Assembly (NCBI RefSeq): GCF_029870595.1
Contig: NZ_JAPDIR010000001.1
Location: 62,001-126,000 of the forward strand
Reading direction: 5' to 3'
Origin: Sphingomonas sp. CBMAI 2297
GTDB lineage: Bacteria; Pseudomonadota; Alphaproteobacteria; Sphingomonadales; Sphingomonadaceae
DNA length: 64,000 nucleotides
The translations under genes and the position numbers were made by a program. Shown piece by piece: positions 37,843 through 46,184 of this stretch. How positions within the stretch are numbered: the stretch's first letter is position 1; the number at the start of each line of letters is the position of its first letter. The notes under the pieces are model-generated. The model was not told where the DNA came from. It made no database searches and was given only the letters and a program-made list of their open reading frames with translations.

Positions 37843-39264
37843 ATGTACAGCGATCCACGCAACTTCCTCTATCGCGACGGTTTCGATCCCGATGCCGCGG
37901 CGACGCTCACCGCCGAGGCGCTTCGCGGCGCGGAAGATGGCGAACTCTATCTCCAATATCGCAAGACCGAGGCGTTCGGCTTCGACGACGGCCGGCTGAA
38001 GACCGCCTCGTTCGACACGCAATCGGGTTTCGGCCTGCGGGCGGTATCGGGGGAGACGACGGCGTTCGCCCATGCCAACGAGATCTCGCCCGCGGCGATT
38101 CGCCGCGCCGCCGAGACGATGGCGCTGATCGATCCGTCGAAACGGGCCAAGGCCCCGCCGCCCCAGGGCAACAACCGCCATCTCTACACCCATGCCGATC
38201 CGCTCGACCTGGTGCCCTTCGCCGACAAGGTGAATCTGTGCCAGGCGATCGACGCCGCCGCCCGCGCCCGCGATCCGCGGGTGGCGCAGGTCTCGGTCGG
38301 GCTCACCGGCTCGTGGAGCGTGGTCGAGATCGTGCGGCCGGACGGCTTCGTCGCCACCGATGTCCGCCCGCTGGTCCGCCTCAACGTGTCGATCGTGGTC
38401 GAGCAGAACGGCCGGCGCGAGACCGGCAGCTTCGGCCTGGGCGGCCGCACCCTCTACGACAATCTCTTCCGGCCCGAGACCTGGAACCGCGCGATCGACG
38501 AGGCGCTGGCCCAGGCGCTGGTCAATCTCGACGCGGTCGACGCGCCGGCGGGCGACATGACCGTGCTGTGCGGCCCGGGCTGGCCCGGGGTGCTGCTCCA
38601 CGAGGCGGTGGGCCATGGGCTCGAAGGCGATTTCAACCGCAAGGGCACCTCGGCCTTTTCGGGCCGGATCGGCGAGCGGGTCGCGGCGCCGGGAGTCACG
38701 GTGGTCGATGACGGATCCCTTCTCGACCGGCGCGGCTCGCTGTCGATCGACGACGAAGGCACGCCGACTCGCGAGACGGTCCTCATCGAGGACGGCATTC
38801 TCAAGGGCTATATGCAGGATCGGCTGAATGCCCGGCTGATGGGCGTGGCGCCCACCGGCAACGGCCGTCGCGAATCCTTCCAGCACGCGCCGATGCCGCG
38901 CATGACCAACACCTTCATGAAGGGCGGCCGGGACGATCCCGCCGAGCTGCTGCGCCGCGTGAAGAAGGGCATCTACGCCAAGTCGTTCGGCGGCGGGCAG
39001 GTGGACATCGTCTCGGGCAAGTTCGTCTTCTCCTGCACCGAGGCGTACAAGATCGAGGACGGCAAGCTGGGCGCCCCGATCAAGGGCGCGACGCTGATCG
39101 GCGACGGCCCCTCGGTGCTCACCCGCGTCACCGGCATCGGCAACGACTTCGCGCTCGACGAGGGCGTCGGCATGTGCGGCAAGGGCGGGCAGAGCGTGCC
39201 GGCCGGCGTCGGCCAGCCGACGCTGCTGGTCGAGGGGCTGACGGTGGGCGGCACCGCCGCGTGA
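37843..39264 (+). CDS. tldD: metalloprotease TldD
   Basis: A 473-aa subunit of the TldD/TldE zinc protease that trims peptides such as modified RiPP precursors and CcdA. The zinc motif HEAVGHGLEGD (HExxxH) is present near residues 250-260, with the C-terminal SFGGGQVDIVSGKFVFSCTEAY and GKGGQSVPAGVGQPTLL signatures. The start is taken as ATG 37843 (MYSDPRNFLY); a 20-residue longer frame is open but overlaps the promoter side of the divergent kinase. The partner tldE/pmbA is not in the window. Coupled to the CPBP gene by GTGA. Confidence 0.95.
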   Translation: MYSDPRNFLYRDGFDPDAAATLTAEALRGAEDGELYLQYRKTEAFGFDDGRLKTASFDTQSGFGLRAVSGETTAFAHANEISPAAIRRAAETMALIDPSKRAKAPPPQGNNRHLYTHADPLDLVPFADKVNLCQAIDAAARARDPRVAQVSVGLTGSWSVVEIVRPDGFVATDVRPLVRLNVSIVVEQNGRRETGSFGLGGRTLYDNLFRPETWNRAIDEALAQALVNLDAVDAPAGDMTVLCGPGWPGVLLHEAVGHGLEGDFNRKGTSAFSGRIGERVAAPGVTVVDDGSLLDRRGSLSIDDEGTPTRETVLIEDGILKGYMQDRLNARLMGVAPTGNGRRESFQHAPMPRMTNTFMKGGRDDPAELLRRVKKGIYAKSFGGGQVDIVSGKFVFSCTEAYKIEDGKLGAPIKGATLIGDGPSVLTRVTGIGNDFALDEGVGMCGKGGQSVPAGVGQPTLLVEGLTVGGTAA

Positions 39265-39764
39265 GATCGGCCGGGCGTCGCCTTCACGCGGCGCTCGCCA
39301 CCTGGCCCGATGCGCAAGGCTGGCGGCAGGCGGGGCGGGAACTGCTCTGGGGGCTGCCCGCCATTGCCTTGCTCGCGTTCGTGACCGGGCTTGCCCGGTT
39401 CGATCCGATGCCGTTCGGCGCGCCCTGGCTCGCTTTCTTCTTCGGCCTGATGCTGGTGCCCGCGCTGGGCGAGGAACTGGCGTTTCGCGCGCTGCTCGTG
39501 CCCAGGCCGGATCAGCCCTTCCCGGCATGGCAGGCGGTGCTGGCCGTCACTGCCTTTCTCCTCTGGCATCCCTTGCAGGCGCTCGGCTTCGGTCCGCCCT
39601 GGTCGGCGCTCTTCCTCGATCCGCGGTTCCTGGCGATCGTCGCGGTGCTGGGCGCGCTGCTTGTCCGCCTCTATCGCGCGACCGGCAGCATCTGGCCTTG
39701 CGTCGCCACGCACTGGCTTGTCGTCGCGGCATGGAAGCTGTTGTTCGCCGGGCCGATCGGATAG
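39261..39764 (+). CDS. CPBP-family (CAAX-like, glutamic) intramembrane protease
   Basis: A 167-aa membrane protein with about four helices. The family motifs are present: EELAFRALLVP (motif 1, Glu-Glu...Arg), WHPLQALGFG (motif 2, His) and THWLVVAAW (motif 3, His). It uses a GTG start at 39261 that overlaps the tldD stop. CPBP proteases can process prenylated proteins or bacteriocin precursors. The tight link to tldD, another peptide-processing protease, suggests a joint role, but that is inference. Confidence 0.85.
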   Translation: MRSAGRRLHAALATWPDAQGWRQAGRELLWGLPAIALLAFVTGLARFDPMPFGAPWLAFFFGLMLVPALGEELAFRALLVPRPDQPFPAWQAVLAVTAFLLWHPLQALGFGPPWSALFLDPRFLAIVAVLGALLVRLYRATGSIWPCVATHWLVVAAWKLLFAGPIG

Positions 39765-39773
39765 GATCCGGGC

Positions 39774-40706
39774 ATGACCCAGGCGTTGCCCCCACTCGAC
39801 TGGTCCGGCTGGCGCGAAACCGCGCGGCACCTGCACCTGATCACCCAGATGATCGGCAAGATCCGCCTCGCGCGGACGCCCTGGCTCAACCATGGCTGGC
39901 ACGTGGCGCTCTATCCCATGGTGCATGGCCTCACCACCGGCCCGATCCCCTGTGCCGAGGCGACGCTCCAGCTCGATCTCGATCTGCAGGCGGGCGAACT
40001 CCGCCTCGCCACCGATGCCGGGGGCGAGGCCAGCCTGCCGCTCGGCCCGGGCAGCATCGCCGATTTCCACGCGGCGCTGACCGGCGCGCTCGCCGCGCTG
40101 GGCACGCCGGTGAAGTTCAACGGCGTGCCCAGCGAGATGCCGGATGCCGTCCCCTTCGCGCAGGACGTCGAGCCCCGCCCATGGGATGGCGAGGCGGTGC
40201 GCGATTTCCACCGCGCGCTGCTCTGGATCGATCGCGTCTTCCAGCAGTTCCGCACCGGCTTTCTGGGCAAGGCCAGCCCGGTGCATTTCTTCTGGGGCAG
40301 CTTCGACCTGGCAGTGACGCGCTTCTCCGGGCGGACGGCCCCGCTGCATCCGGGGGGCATTGCCGGCCTGCCCGATGCGGTGACCTGCGAAGCCTATAGC
40401 CATGAAGAGGCCAGCGCCGGCTTCTGGCCCGGGAACGACGCGTTCCCGAAGGCGGCCTTCTACGCCTATGGCTATCCGGCGCCCGCCGGCCATGCCGAAG
40501 CGCGGATCCCGGCGCCCGCTTATTACGATGCCGCGCTCGGCGAATGGCTGCTCGATTATGATGCGGTGCGCTCGGCGGAAGATCCGCAGGCGGTACTGCG
40601 CGCCTTCCTCCAGGCGAGCTATGATGCCGTCGCCGATCTCGGCCATTGGGACCGCGCCCATCTCGAATGCGTGCCGGGCATCCCGCGCCGCCCGCGCCAG
40701 GTATAG
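39774..40706 (+). CDS. DUF5996 family protein
   Basis: A 310-aa protein whose N-terminus matches the DUF5996 pattern: W-x(3)-R-x-T...LHLITQMIGKIRLARTPWLN, then HGWHVALYPMVHGLTTGPIP. It is Trp/His-rich with no signal peptide or membrane helix. No function is known. It follows the CPBP gene by 9 bp and precedes the PNPOx-family gene by 8 bp, so it is part of the tldD operon-like run. Confidence 0.88.
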   Translation: MTQALPPLDWSGWRETARHLHLITQMIGKIRLARTPWLNHGWHVALYPMVHGLTTGPIPCAEATLQLDLDLQAGELRLATDAGGEASLPLGPGSIADFHAALTGALAALGTPVKFNGVPSEMPDAVPFAQDVEPRPWDGEAVRDFHRALLWIDRVFQQFRTGFLGKASPVHFFWGSFDLAVTRFSGRTAPLHPGGIAGLPDAVTCEAYSHEEASAGFWPGNDAFPKAAFYAYGYPAPAGHAEARIPAPAYYDAALGEWLLDYDAVRSAEDPQAVLRAFLQASYDAVADLGHWDRAHLECVPGIPRRPRQV

Positions 40707-40714
40707 CCGGCGGC

Positions 40715-41266
40715 ATGGCCCGGTTCTTCGATGCGCTTTCGGACGATCATCGCGCCTTCATCGCTCGCCAGCCCCTGTTCTTCGTCGCCACCGCCGCGGC
40801 CGGCGGCCGCGTCAATCTCAGCCCCAAGGGCATGGACTGTTTCCGGGTGCTCGGGCCCGATCGCATAGCCTATCTCGACGTCGCCGGATCGGGGAACGAG
40901 ACTCATGCCCATCTGGTCGCCGATGGGCGCATCACCCTGATGTTCTGCGCGTTCGACAATCCCGCGCTGATCCTGCGCCTCTATGGCCGCGCCGTGCCGG
41001 TGCTGCCCCAGGACGAAGGCTGGGCGGCGCTGCGGGCGCATTTCACGCTGCTGCCGGGCACGCGCCAGATCTTCGACATGACGGTGGAGAGCGTCCAGAC
41101 CTCGTGCGGCTGGGGCGCGCCGCACATGCGCTTCGAGCGCGAGCGCGAGACGCTCGCCAAATATCATGCGACGCACGATTCCGCGCTGCGCTTCGCCAAA
41201 TATGCGGTGCGCACGCACAGCATCGACGGGCTGCCCGTCCGCAACCCCACGCAGGAGCCCGGCTGA
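40715..41266 (+). CDS. pyridoxamine 5'-phosphate oxidase-family (FMN-binding split barrel) protein
   Basis: A 183-aa flavin-binding split-barrel protein. The core is FIARQPLFFVATAAAGGRVN followed by LSPKGMD, with VAGSGNETHAHLVADGRITLMF contributing to FMN binding (positions ~50-80). It resembles the PNPOx-like group lacking a known substrate, not biosynthetic PdxH, which has a different C-terminus. Start ATG 40715, 8 bp after the DUF5996 stop. Its stop shares one base with the next gene's start (TGATG). Confidence 0.88.
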   Translation: MARFFDALSDDHRAFIARQPLFFVATAAAGGRVNLSPKGMDCFRVLGPDRIAYLDVAGSGNETHAHLVADGRITLMFCAFDNPALILRLYGRAVPVLPQDEGWAALRAHFTLLPGTRQIFDMTVESVQTSCGWGAPHMRFERERETLAKYHATHDSALRFAKYAVRTHSIDGLPVRNPTQEPG

Positions 41267-41475
41267 TGCCGCTCGTCGAACTGGGCCGGTACGACCGGCA
41301 GGAAGCCTTTATCGTTCAGGGCCGGCTGGAGGACGAGGCCATCCCCAGCTTCGTGTTCGACGCCGGGACCAGCATCGCCGATGGCTCGTACCTGCTGATC
41401 CCGGTGCGCGTGATGGTGGACGACGAGGATCTGGCGCGGGCGCGCGCGATCCTCGACGCCGCTCGGCTCAGGTGA
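41266..41475 (+). CDS. DUF2007-like small protein
   Basis: A 69-aa protein (MPLVELGRYDRQEAFIVQGR..) with the pattern of DUF2007 'signal transducing' proteins: EAFIVQGRLEDEAIPSFVFDAG, then LIPVRVMVDDEDLARARAIL. These small beta-alpha domains resemble PII-like or ACT folds and have no assigned function. TGATG junction with the PNPOx gene. Its end overlaps the end of the convergent 41.5-kb gene by 8 bp. Confidence 0.83.
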   Translation: MPLVELGRYDRQEAFIVQGRLEDEAIPSFVFDAGTSIADGSYLLIPVRVMVDDEDLARARAILDAARLR

Positions 41476-41923
41476 CGATCCTGACGGGCATCGTCGCGAT
41501 TTCCTTGCCGTCGCAGAAGATCGTGACGGCCCGGTATTTCGGCAGCGCCGGCTTGACCTCGGCCTTCACGTCCTGAGTCGTCACGACCTGCGGGACCGGA
41601 CCGGTCGGCGCGGTGGCGATGAAATCGAAGCGCTGGGTCGGCGGCAGGGCCTTGTCGAGGATGCCCCGATGGAGCGCCAGCTTCCAGCCGGCCGTGGGCG
41701 TGGTCGCCTTTCCGAGCACATGAAGCGTCGGCGTGGAACCGGGCCCGGGCATCTTGTCGAGCCATGCCTTCCAGCCAGTCGTCTTGACTCTCACACAGGC
41801 ATTGGCCGGCACGGCCGATGCATCCGCGGCGGCGGGAAGCGATGCCTCCCTGGCATCCAATGCCGTATAGCCGGCGGCGAGCATCGCAACGAGGGCCAGC
41901 GACGGCCAAGATAAAGCCTGCAT
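41468..41923 (-). CDS. exported hypothetical protein, ~151 aa
   Basis: An exported protein with signal peptide MQALSWPSLALVAMLAAGYT. The mature part contains two Cys (NACVRVK; TIFCDGKE) that could form a disulphide, and a predicted beta-rich domain (THDV-type strands: GPVPQVVTTQDVKAEV). The start was set at ATG 41923 because GGGGAG lies 8 nt before it; the ATG two codons earlier (41929) is too close to that site. No family recognised. The end overlaps the DUF2007-like gene tail to tail. Confidence 0.68.
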   Translation of the reverse strand: MQALSWPSLALVAMLAAGYTALDAREASLPAAADASAVPANACVRVKTTGWKAWLDKMPGPGSTPTLHVLGKATTPTAGWKLALHRGILDKALPPTQRFDFIATAPTGPVPQVVTTQDVKAEVKPALPKYRAVTIFCDGKEIATMPVRIVT

Positions 41924-42045
41924 GTCCATTTCTCCCCATGAGTCGTGGTGCGGGGATGCTGCGCTCGTTCTACTGGAAGTCAAACAGGTTCGGCGCCGAA
42001 ATGGACATGTAATGCAGGCCGGCCGATTGCCGATTGATAATAAAG

Positions 42046-42684
42046 CTATTTAGTTTCGCCGTCGGGATTTCGAAGAGTATTTGGTTCGGCCAGCAACAGG
42101 GCGGTCGCTTTCTTCGCGATCGCGATCAGCTCGTCGCGCGGCGTGCCGGCCCGGGCGCGGGTGCTCAGCGAATGGATCACCGAAGAGGCGACCTGCGCAT
42201 CGCCGCGCGGGTCGGCGCTTCCCGCCTGCGCCATCAGCCGCTCGATCCAGCCGTCCTGCAATGCCATGAACGCGGCCAGCGCCGCGCGGATGTCCGGATC
42301 GGTAACCGCTTCGGCCGCCGCGGTATTCACCGCGATGCAGCCCGAGGGGCCATGTTCGCCGGTCAGAAAGCCTTCGATCGCGCCGAGGAACAGCGCCTTG
42401 AGCATCTTCTCCGGTGGATAGCCCATCGCGTGGAGCGCCGCGAAGGTCGAATCGATCACGGCATGGGTGCGCGCCAGGCCGGCGAGATACAGCGCCTTCT
42501 TGTCGCCGAACGTCGCATAGAGGCTCGGCCGGTTCACGCCGGTCGCCGCGGCCAGCTCGTCGAGCGAAGTGTTGGAATAGCCGAGCGTGCGAAAACGCTG
42601 GAGCGCGGCGCGCAACGCCGCCTCCTCGTCGAACTTGCGCGGCCGTCCCCGCCCGCGCGGCGCTGTTTTTGTATCGTTTCGCAT
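42046..42684 (-). CDS. TetR/AcrR family transcriptional regulator
   Basis: A 212-aa repressor. The N-terminal HTH spans roughly residues 16-62: RGRPRKFDEEAALRAALQRF, then GYSNTSLDELAAATGVNRPS and LYATFGDKKALY. The C-terminal ligand domain resembles the TetR_C group found with GST and oxidoreductase genes (SGCIAVNTAAAEAVTDPDIR). Divergent from a GST gene, 60 bp apart, with a palindromic operator in between. It likely represses itself and the GST. Confidence 0.92.
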   Translation of the reverse strand: MRNDTKTAPRGRGRPRKFDEEAALRAALQRFRTLGYSNTSLDELAAATGVNRPSLYATFGDKKALYLAGLARTHAVIDSTFAALHAMGYPPEKMLKALFLGAIEGFLTGEHGPSGCIAVNTAAAEAVTDPDIRAALAAFMALQDGWIERLMAQAGSADPRGDAQVASSVIHSLSTRARAGTPRDELIAIAKKATALLLAEPNTLRNPDGETK

Positions 42685-42702
42685 TAAATTCCTTGACGCC
42701 CC

Positions 42703-42730
42703 GATTTTTGTGCGGGATCGTATAAAAATC
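42703..42730. promoter_or_regulatory. probable TetR operator / GST promoter
   Basis: An imperfect 12-bp inverted repeat, GATTTTTGTGCG - GGAT - CGTATAAAAATC (10 of 12 positions symmetric), lies between the TetR gene and the GST gene. Its right arm contains TATAAA (42721-42726), a likely -10 box for the GST. A TTGACG at 42693 is 22 bp upstream, too far for a standard -35. The position fits repression by the neighbouring TetR protein. The GST ribosome site AAGGGAG is at 42731-42737. Confidence 0.55.
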
Positions 42731-42744
42731 AAGGGAGACTCGCC

Positions 42745-43359
42745 ATGAAGCTCTATTTCACGCCCTTCGCCTGCTCGCTCGCGGCGCGCATCGCGCTCGA
42801 GGAAGCCGGGCTCGACGCCGAATATGTCCAGGTGCCCAAGGATCTGCGCCTGGCGGACGGGCGCGATTTCACCGAGATCTCGCCGATGGGCTATGTCCCC
42901 GCGATCGAGACCGGCACCGGCTTCGTGCTCACCGAAGGTCCGGCGGTTCTCACCTATATCGCCGAGCTGGCGCCCGAAGGCGCGCTCAGCTTCACCGGCT
43001 TTTCCGACGGGCATTACCGGATGCTCGCCTGGCTGAACTTCGTCAGCACGGAGCTGCACAAGGCAGTGTTCATGCCGATCCTCGGCAAGGGCTATGGCGC
43101 GGCCGAGCAGGATGCCGCCCGGGCCCGCCATGCCCGGCCTTTCGCCGTGCTGTCCAGGCATCTCGAGGGCCGCGAATATCTCGACGATCGCTTTACCGTG
43201 GCGGACGCCTATCTGCTCGCGGTGCTCAACTGGTGCGAATATTCGAAGGTGCCGCTTGCCGAATGGCCGGTGCTGTCGGCCTATCGCGAGCGCGTTCGCG
43301 CCCGCCCGGCGGTGGCCCGGGCGATGGCCGCCGAATGGCCGCTGCTCCAGGCGGCCTGA
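42745..43359 (+). CDS. glutathione S-transferase
   Basis: A 204-aa GST. The N-terminal thioredoxin-like domain begins MKLYFTPFACSLAARIALEE, with cis-Pro region GYVPAIETGTGFVLTEGPAV that binds glutathione. The all-helical C-terminal domain has the DDRFTVADAYLLAVLNW N-capping motif. It resembles the beta/GstA class (Cys10 in place of Ser/Tyr is typical of that class). Divergent from its putative TetR regulator, suggesting induction by a xenobiotic or electrophile. A terminator follows. Confidence 0.93.
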   Translation: MKLYFTPFACSLAARIALEEAGLDAEYVQVPKDLRLADGRDFTEISPMGYVPAIETGTGFVLTEGPAVLTYIAELAPEGALSFTGFSDGHYRMLAWLNFVSTELHKAVFMPILGKGYGAAEQDAARARHARPFAVLSRHLEGREYLDDRFTVADAYLLAVLNWCEYSKVPLAEWPVLSAYRERVRARPAVARAMAAEWPLLQAA

Positions 43360-43412
43360 TCTTCCTCCCGGGCTCCGGGCGTGGCCGCATCGCGGCCTCT
43401 CCCGCCACACCT

Positions 43413-43445
43413 GCCCCTTCCGCCCGCGCGGGAGGGGCATTTTTG
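43413..43445 (+). terminator. rho-independent terminator after the GST gene
   Basis: Hairpin with arms GCCCCTTCCGC and GCGGGAGGGGC (one T-G pair) followed by ATTTTTG. It lies 54 bp past the GST stop and 37 bp before crtY, isolating the carotenoid operon from read-through. Confidence 0.8.
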
Positions 43446-43481
43446 TTGGAATCGCGCGAATCGCTGGGTTAGGTTTGTGCC

Positions 43482-44645
43482 ATGCCCGCAACGATCAACT
43501 GCGACGTGGCGATTGTCGGCGGGGGCCTGGCCGGCGGGCTGATCGCGCTCGCCCTGCGCCGCAAGCGCCCGGATTGCGACGTGCGCATCGTCGAGGGCGG
43601 CAGCCGGATCGGCGGCAACCATCTCTGGTCCTTCTTCGCCACCGATGTCGCGCCGGGGGACCGCTGGCTCACCGCGCCGCTGATCGGGCATGGCTGGACC
43701 AGCTACGACGTCGCCTTTCCGGCGGTCTCGCGGACCTTGCGCACCGGCTATTATTCGATCGAATCGCGCCGGCTCGACCAGGTCGTCCGCGCCGAGCTGC
43801 CCGCGCAGGCGGTGATGACGCGGCGCAAGGTGCTTGCCGCCAGTCCCACCGCGGTCGTCCTTGCCGATGGCGACCGGATCGAGGCCAAGGGCGTGATCGA
43901 TTGCCGCGGGCCCGCCGATCTCGCGGCGCTGCGCTGCGGCTGGCAGAAATTCTACGGCCGCGAGCTGGCGCTGGCCGAAGCGCACGGCCTGGCACGGCCG
44001 AAGCTGATGGACGCGACCGTCGAGCAGCTGGACGGCTACCGGTTCGTCTATGCGCTGCCGTTCGGCCCCACCTGCGCGTTCGTCGAGGACACCTATTACA
44101 GCGACACCCCGGATTTCGATGCGGCGCTGCTCGGCGCGCGGATCGACGCCTATGCCGATGCGCGCGGCTGGCAGGTCGATCGCGTCGTGCGCGAGGAGGG
44201 TGGCGCGCTGCCCGTGGTGATGGGCGGCGACTTCGAGGCCTATTGGCAGGCGGGCGGCAACAAGGTCGCCAAGGCGGGCGGGCGCGCCGGCCTGTTCCAT
44301 CCGCTCACCAGCTACGCGCTGCCCGATGCGGTGCGCACCGCCACGCTGGTCGCGGCCGCGAGCGACCTGGGCGGGCCGGCGCTGCACCGGCTGCTGCACG
44401 ATTTCGCCCGATCGACATGGCGCCGGCGCCATTTCTACCGCATGCTCGCCGCCATGTTGTTCAAGGCCGCCGAACCCGCGGAGCGTTACCGCATCCTCCA
44501 GCGCTTCTACCGGCTCGATCCGCAGCTGATCGGGCGCTTCTATGCCGGGCATTCCACCCTGGCCGATCGCCTGCGCCTGGTTTCGGGCAGGCCGCCGGTG
44601 CCGATCGGCCGCGCGCTCTCGGCGATCCGGGAGTCGTTCCGGTGA
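43482..44645 (+). CDS. crtY: lycopene beta-cyclase CrtY
   Basis: A 387-aa CrtY-type cyclase forming the beta-rings of beta-carotene from lycopene. FAD motif DVAIVGGGLAGGLIALAL is at the N-terminus. GGNHLWSFF (~residues 47-55), CRGPADLAALRCGWQKFYG and FVEDTYYSDTPDFD are characteristic of bacterial CrtY. It is the first gene of the crt operon and overlaps crtI by GTGA. It acts at the membrane on C40 carotenes on the way to zeaxanthin/nostoxanthin-type pigments; the hydroxylases are not in this window. Confidence 0.95.
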   Translation: MPATINCDVAIVGGGLAGGLIALALRRKRPDCDVRIVEGGSRIGGNHLWSFFATDVAPGDRWLTAPLIGHGWTSYDVAFPAVSRTLRTGYYSIESRRLDQVVRAELPAQAVMTRRKVLAASPTAVVLADGDRIEAKGVIDCRGPADLAALRCGWQKFYGRELALAEAHGLARPKLMDATVEQLDGYRFVYALPFGPTCAFVEDTYYSDTPDFDAALLGARIDAYADARGWQVDRVVREEGGALPVVMGGDFEAYWQAGGNKVAKAGGRAGLFHPLTSYALPDAVRTATLVAAASDLGGPALHRLLHDFARSTWRRRHFYRMLAAMLFKAAEPAERYRILQRFYRLDPQLIGRFYAGHSTLADRLRLVSGRPPVPIGRALSAIRESFR

Positions 44646-46120
44646 AGCGGGCCGTCGTGGTCGGCGCCGGGATCGGCGGCCTGGCGCTCGCGATCCGGCT
44701 GCAGGCGGCGGGCGTCGACACGGTGGTGCTGGAGGCGCGCGACAAGCCGGGCGGGCGCGCCTATTTCTGGGAGAAGGACGGCTTCACCTTCGACGCCGGC
44801 CCCACGGTGATCACCGCGCCCGAGGCACTGCGCGAACTCTGGCAGCTTTCCGGGCACGACATGGCTGCCGATGTGAAGCTGAAGCCGGTCACGCCCTTCT
44901 ATCGCCTCTCCTGGCCCGACGGGACGCGCTTCGACTATTCCAACGACGATCACCAGCTCGCCGCCGAGATCGCGCGGTTCGAGCCGCAGGATGTCGCCGG
45001 CTATGGCCGCTTCCTCGAATATGCCGCCGGCGTGTACGAGGAAGGCTATGTGAAGCTTGGCCATGTCGCGTTCCAGGACGTGATGTCGATGGTCCGCGCC
45101 GCGCCGGCGCTCGCCAAATATGGCGCCTGGCGCTCGGTCTACGCCAAGGTGGCGAGCTTCATCCGCAACGAGAAGCTGCGCCAGGCCTTTTCCTTCCACA
45201 CGCTGCTGGTGGGCGGAAACCCGATGACCGCGAGCGCGATCTATGCGCTGATCCACCAGCTCGAGCGCCAGAGCGGGGTCTGGTGGGCCGAGGGCGGCAC
45301 CAACCGGCTGGTCGCCGGGATGGTCCGCCATTTCGAGCGGCTGGGCGGCACGCTGCGGCTCGGCGATCCGGTGACCGGCATCGACACGCTGGGCGATCTC
45401 GTCACCGGCGTGCGCACGGCGGGCGGCCTGGAGCTGCAGGTCGATGCGCTCGCCTGCAACGCGGACGTGGTCCATGGCTATCGCGACCTGCTGAAGGGCT
45501 CGCGCTCCAGCCAGCGCGCGGCGCAGGCGCTGGTGCGCAAGCGCTTCTCGCCGTCGCTGTTCCTCGTCCATTTCGGCGTGCGCGGGACCTTTCCCGAGAT
45601 CGCGCATCATTCGGTGCTGTTCGGGCCGCGCTATCAGGGCCTGCTCGCCGACATCTTCGATCACGGCGTGCTGAGCGAGGATTTCTCGCTCTATCTCCAC
45701 CATCCGAGCGCCAGCGATCCGACGATGGCGCCTGCCGGGCATTCGACCTTCTACGCGCTCTGCCCGGTGCCGCATCTCGGCAAGTTCCCGGCGGACTGGA
45801 GCGAGGTCGCCCCGATCCTGGAGGAGCGTATCCTCGCCGAAATCCAGCGCCGGCTGATTCCGGACCTCGGGAATCGTATCCTAACCAAATTCAGCTACGC
45901 GCCGCCCGATTTTCGCGACGATCTCGGCGCGCATCTGGGCTCGGCCTTCAGCCTCGAGCCGATCCTCACCCAGAGCGCCTGGTTCCGCACCCACAATCGC
46001 GACGATGCGATCCACAACCTGTTCTTCGTCGGCGCCGGCACCCATCCCGGGGCCGGCATTCCCGGCGTGGTCGGCAGCGCGAAGGCGACCGCCGCGCTGA
46101 TGCTCGGCGACGGCAAGTGA
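44642..46120 (+). CDS. crtI: phytoene desaturase CrtI
   Basis: A 492-aa flavin-dependent desaturase converting phytoene to lycopene. N-terminal FAD motif VVVGAGIGGLALAIRLQAAG and PGGRAYFWEKDGFTFDAGPT. The C-terminal carotenoid-desaturase signature NLFFVGAGTHPGAGIPGVVG with following SAKATAALML is complete. Start GTG at 44642, overlapping the crtY stop. The next gene is a LOG-family enzyme, not crtB, which is unusual (see findings). Confidence 0.96.
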   Translation: MKRAVVVGAGIGGLALAIRLQAAGVDTVVLEARDKPGGRAYFWEKDGFTFDAGPTVITAPEALRELWQLSGHDMAADVKLKPVTPFYRLSWPDGTRFDYSNDDHQLAAEIARFEPQDVAGYGRFLEYAAGVYEEGYVKLGHVAFQDVMSMVRAAPALAKYGAWRSVYAKVASFIRNEKLRQAFSFHTLLVGGNPMTASAIYALIHQLERQSGVWWAEGGTNRLVAGMVRHFERLGGTLRLGDPVTGIDTLGDLVTGVRTAGGLELQVDALACNADVVHGYRDLLKGSRSSQRAAQALVRKRFSPSLFLVHFGVRGTFPEIAHHSVLFGPRYQGLLADIFDHGVLSEDFSLYLHHPSASDPTMAPAGHSTFYALCPVPHLGKFPADWSEVAPILEERILAEIQRRLIPDLGNRILTKFSYAPPDFRDDLGAHLGSAFSLEPILTQSAWFRTHNRDDAIHNLFFVGAGTHPGAGIPGVVGSAKATAALMLGDGK

Positions 46121-46184
46121 GCGGCTTGCCCCCGCGCGCATTCTGGTCGAAGGCGGGGCGAATCATGGCTATCGGGAAGATCAG

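Noticed and set aside
42693..42726. TTGACG / TATAAA as a standard sigma-70 promoter for the GST gene
   Set aside because: The spacing is 22 bp, well beyond 16-18 bp. The TATAAA may still be the -10 box with another upstream element.
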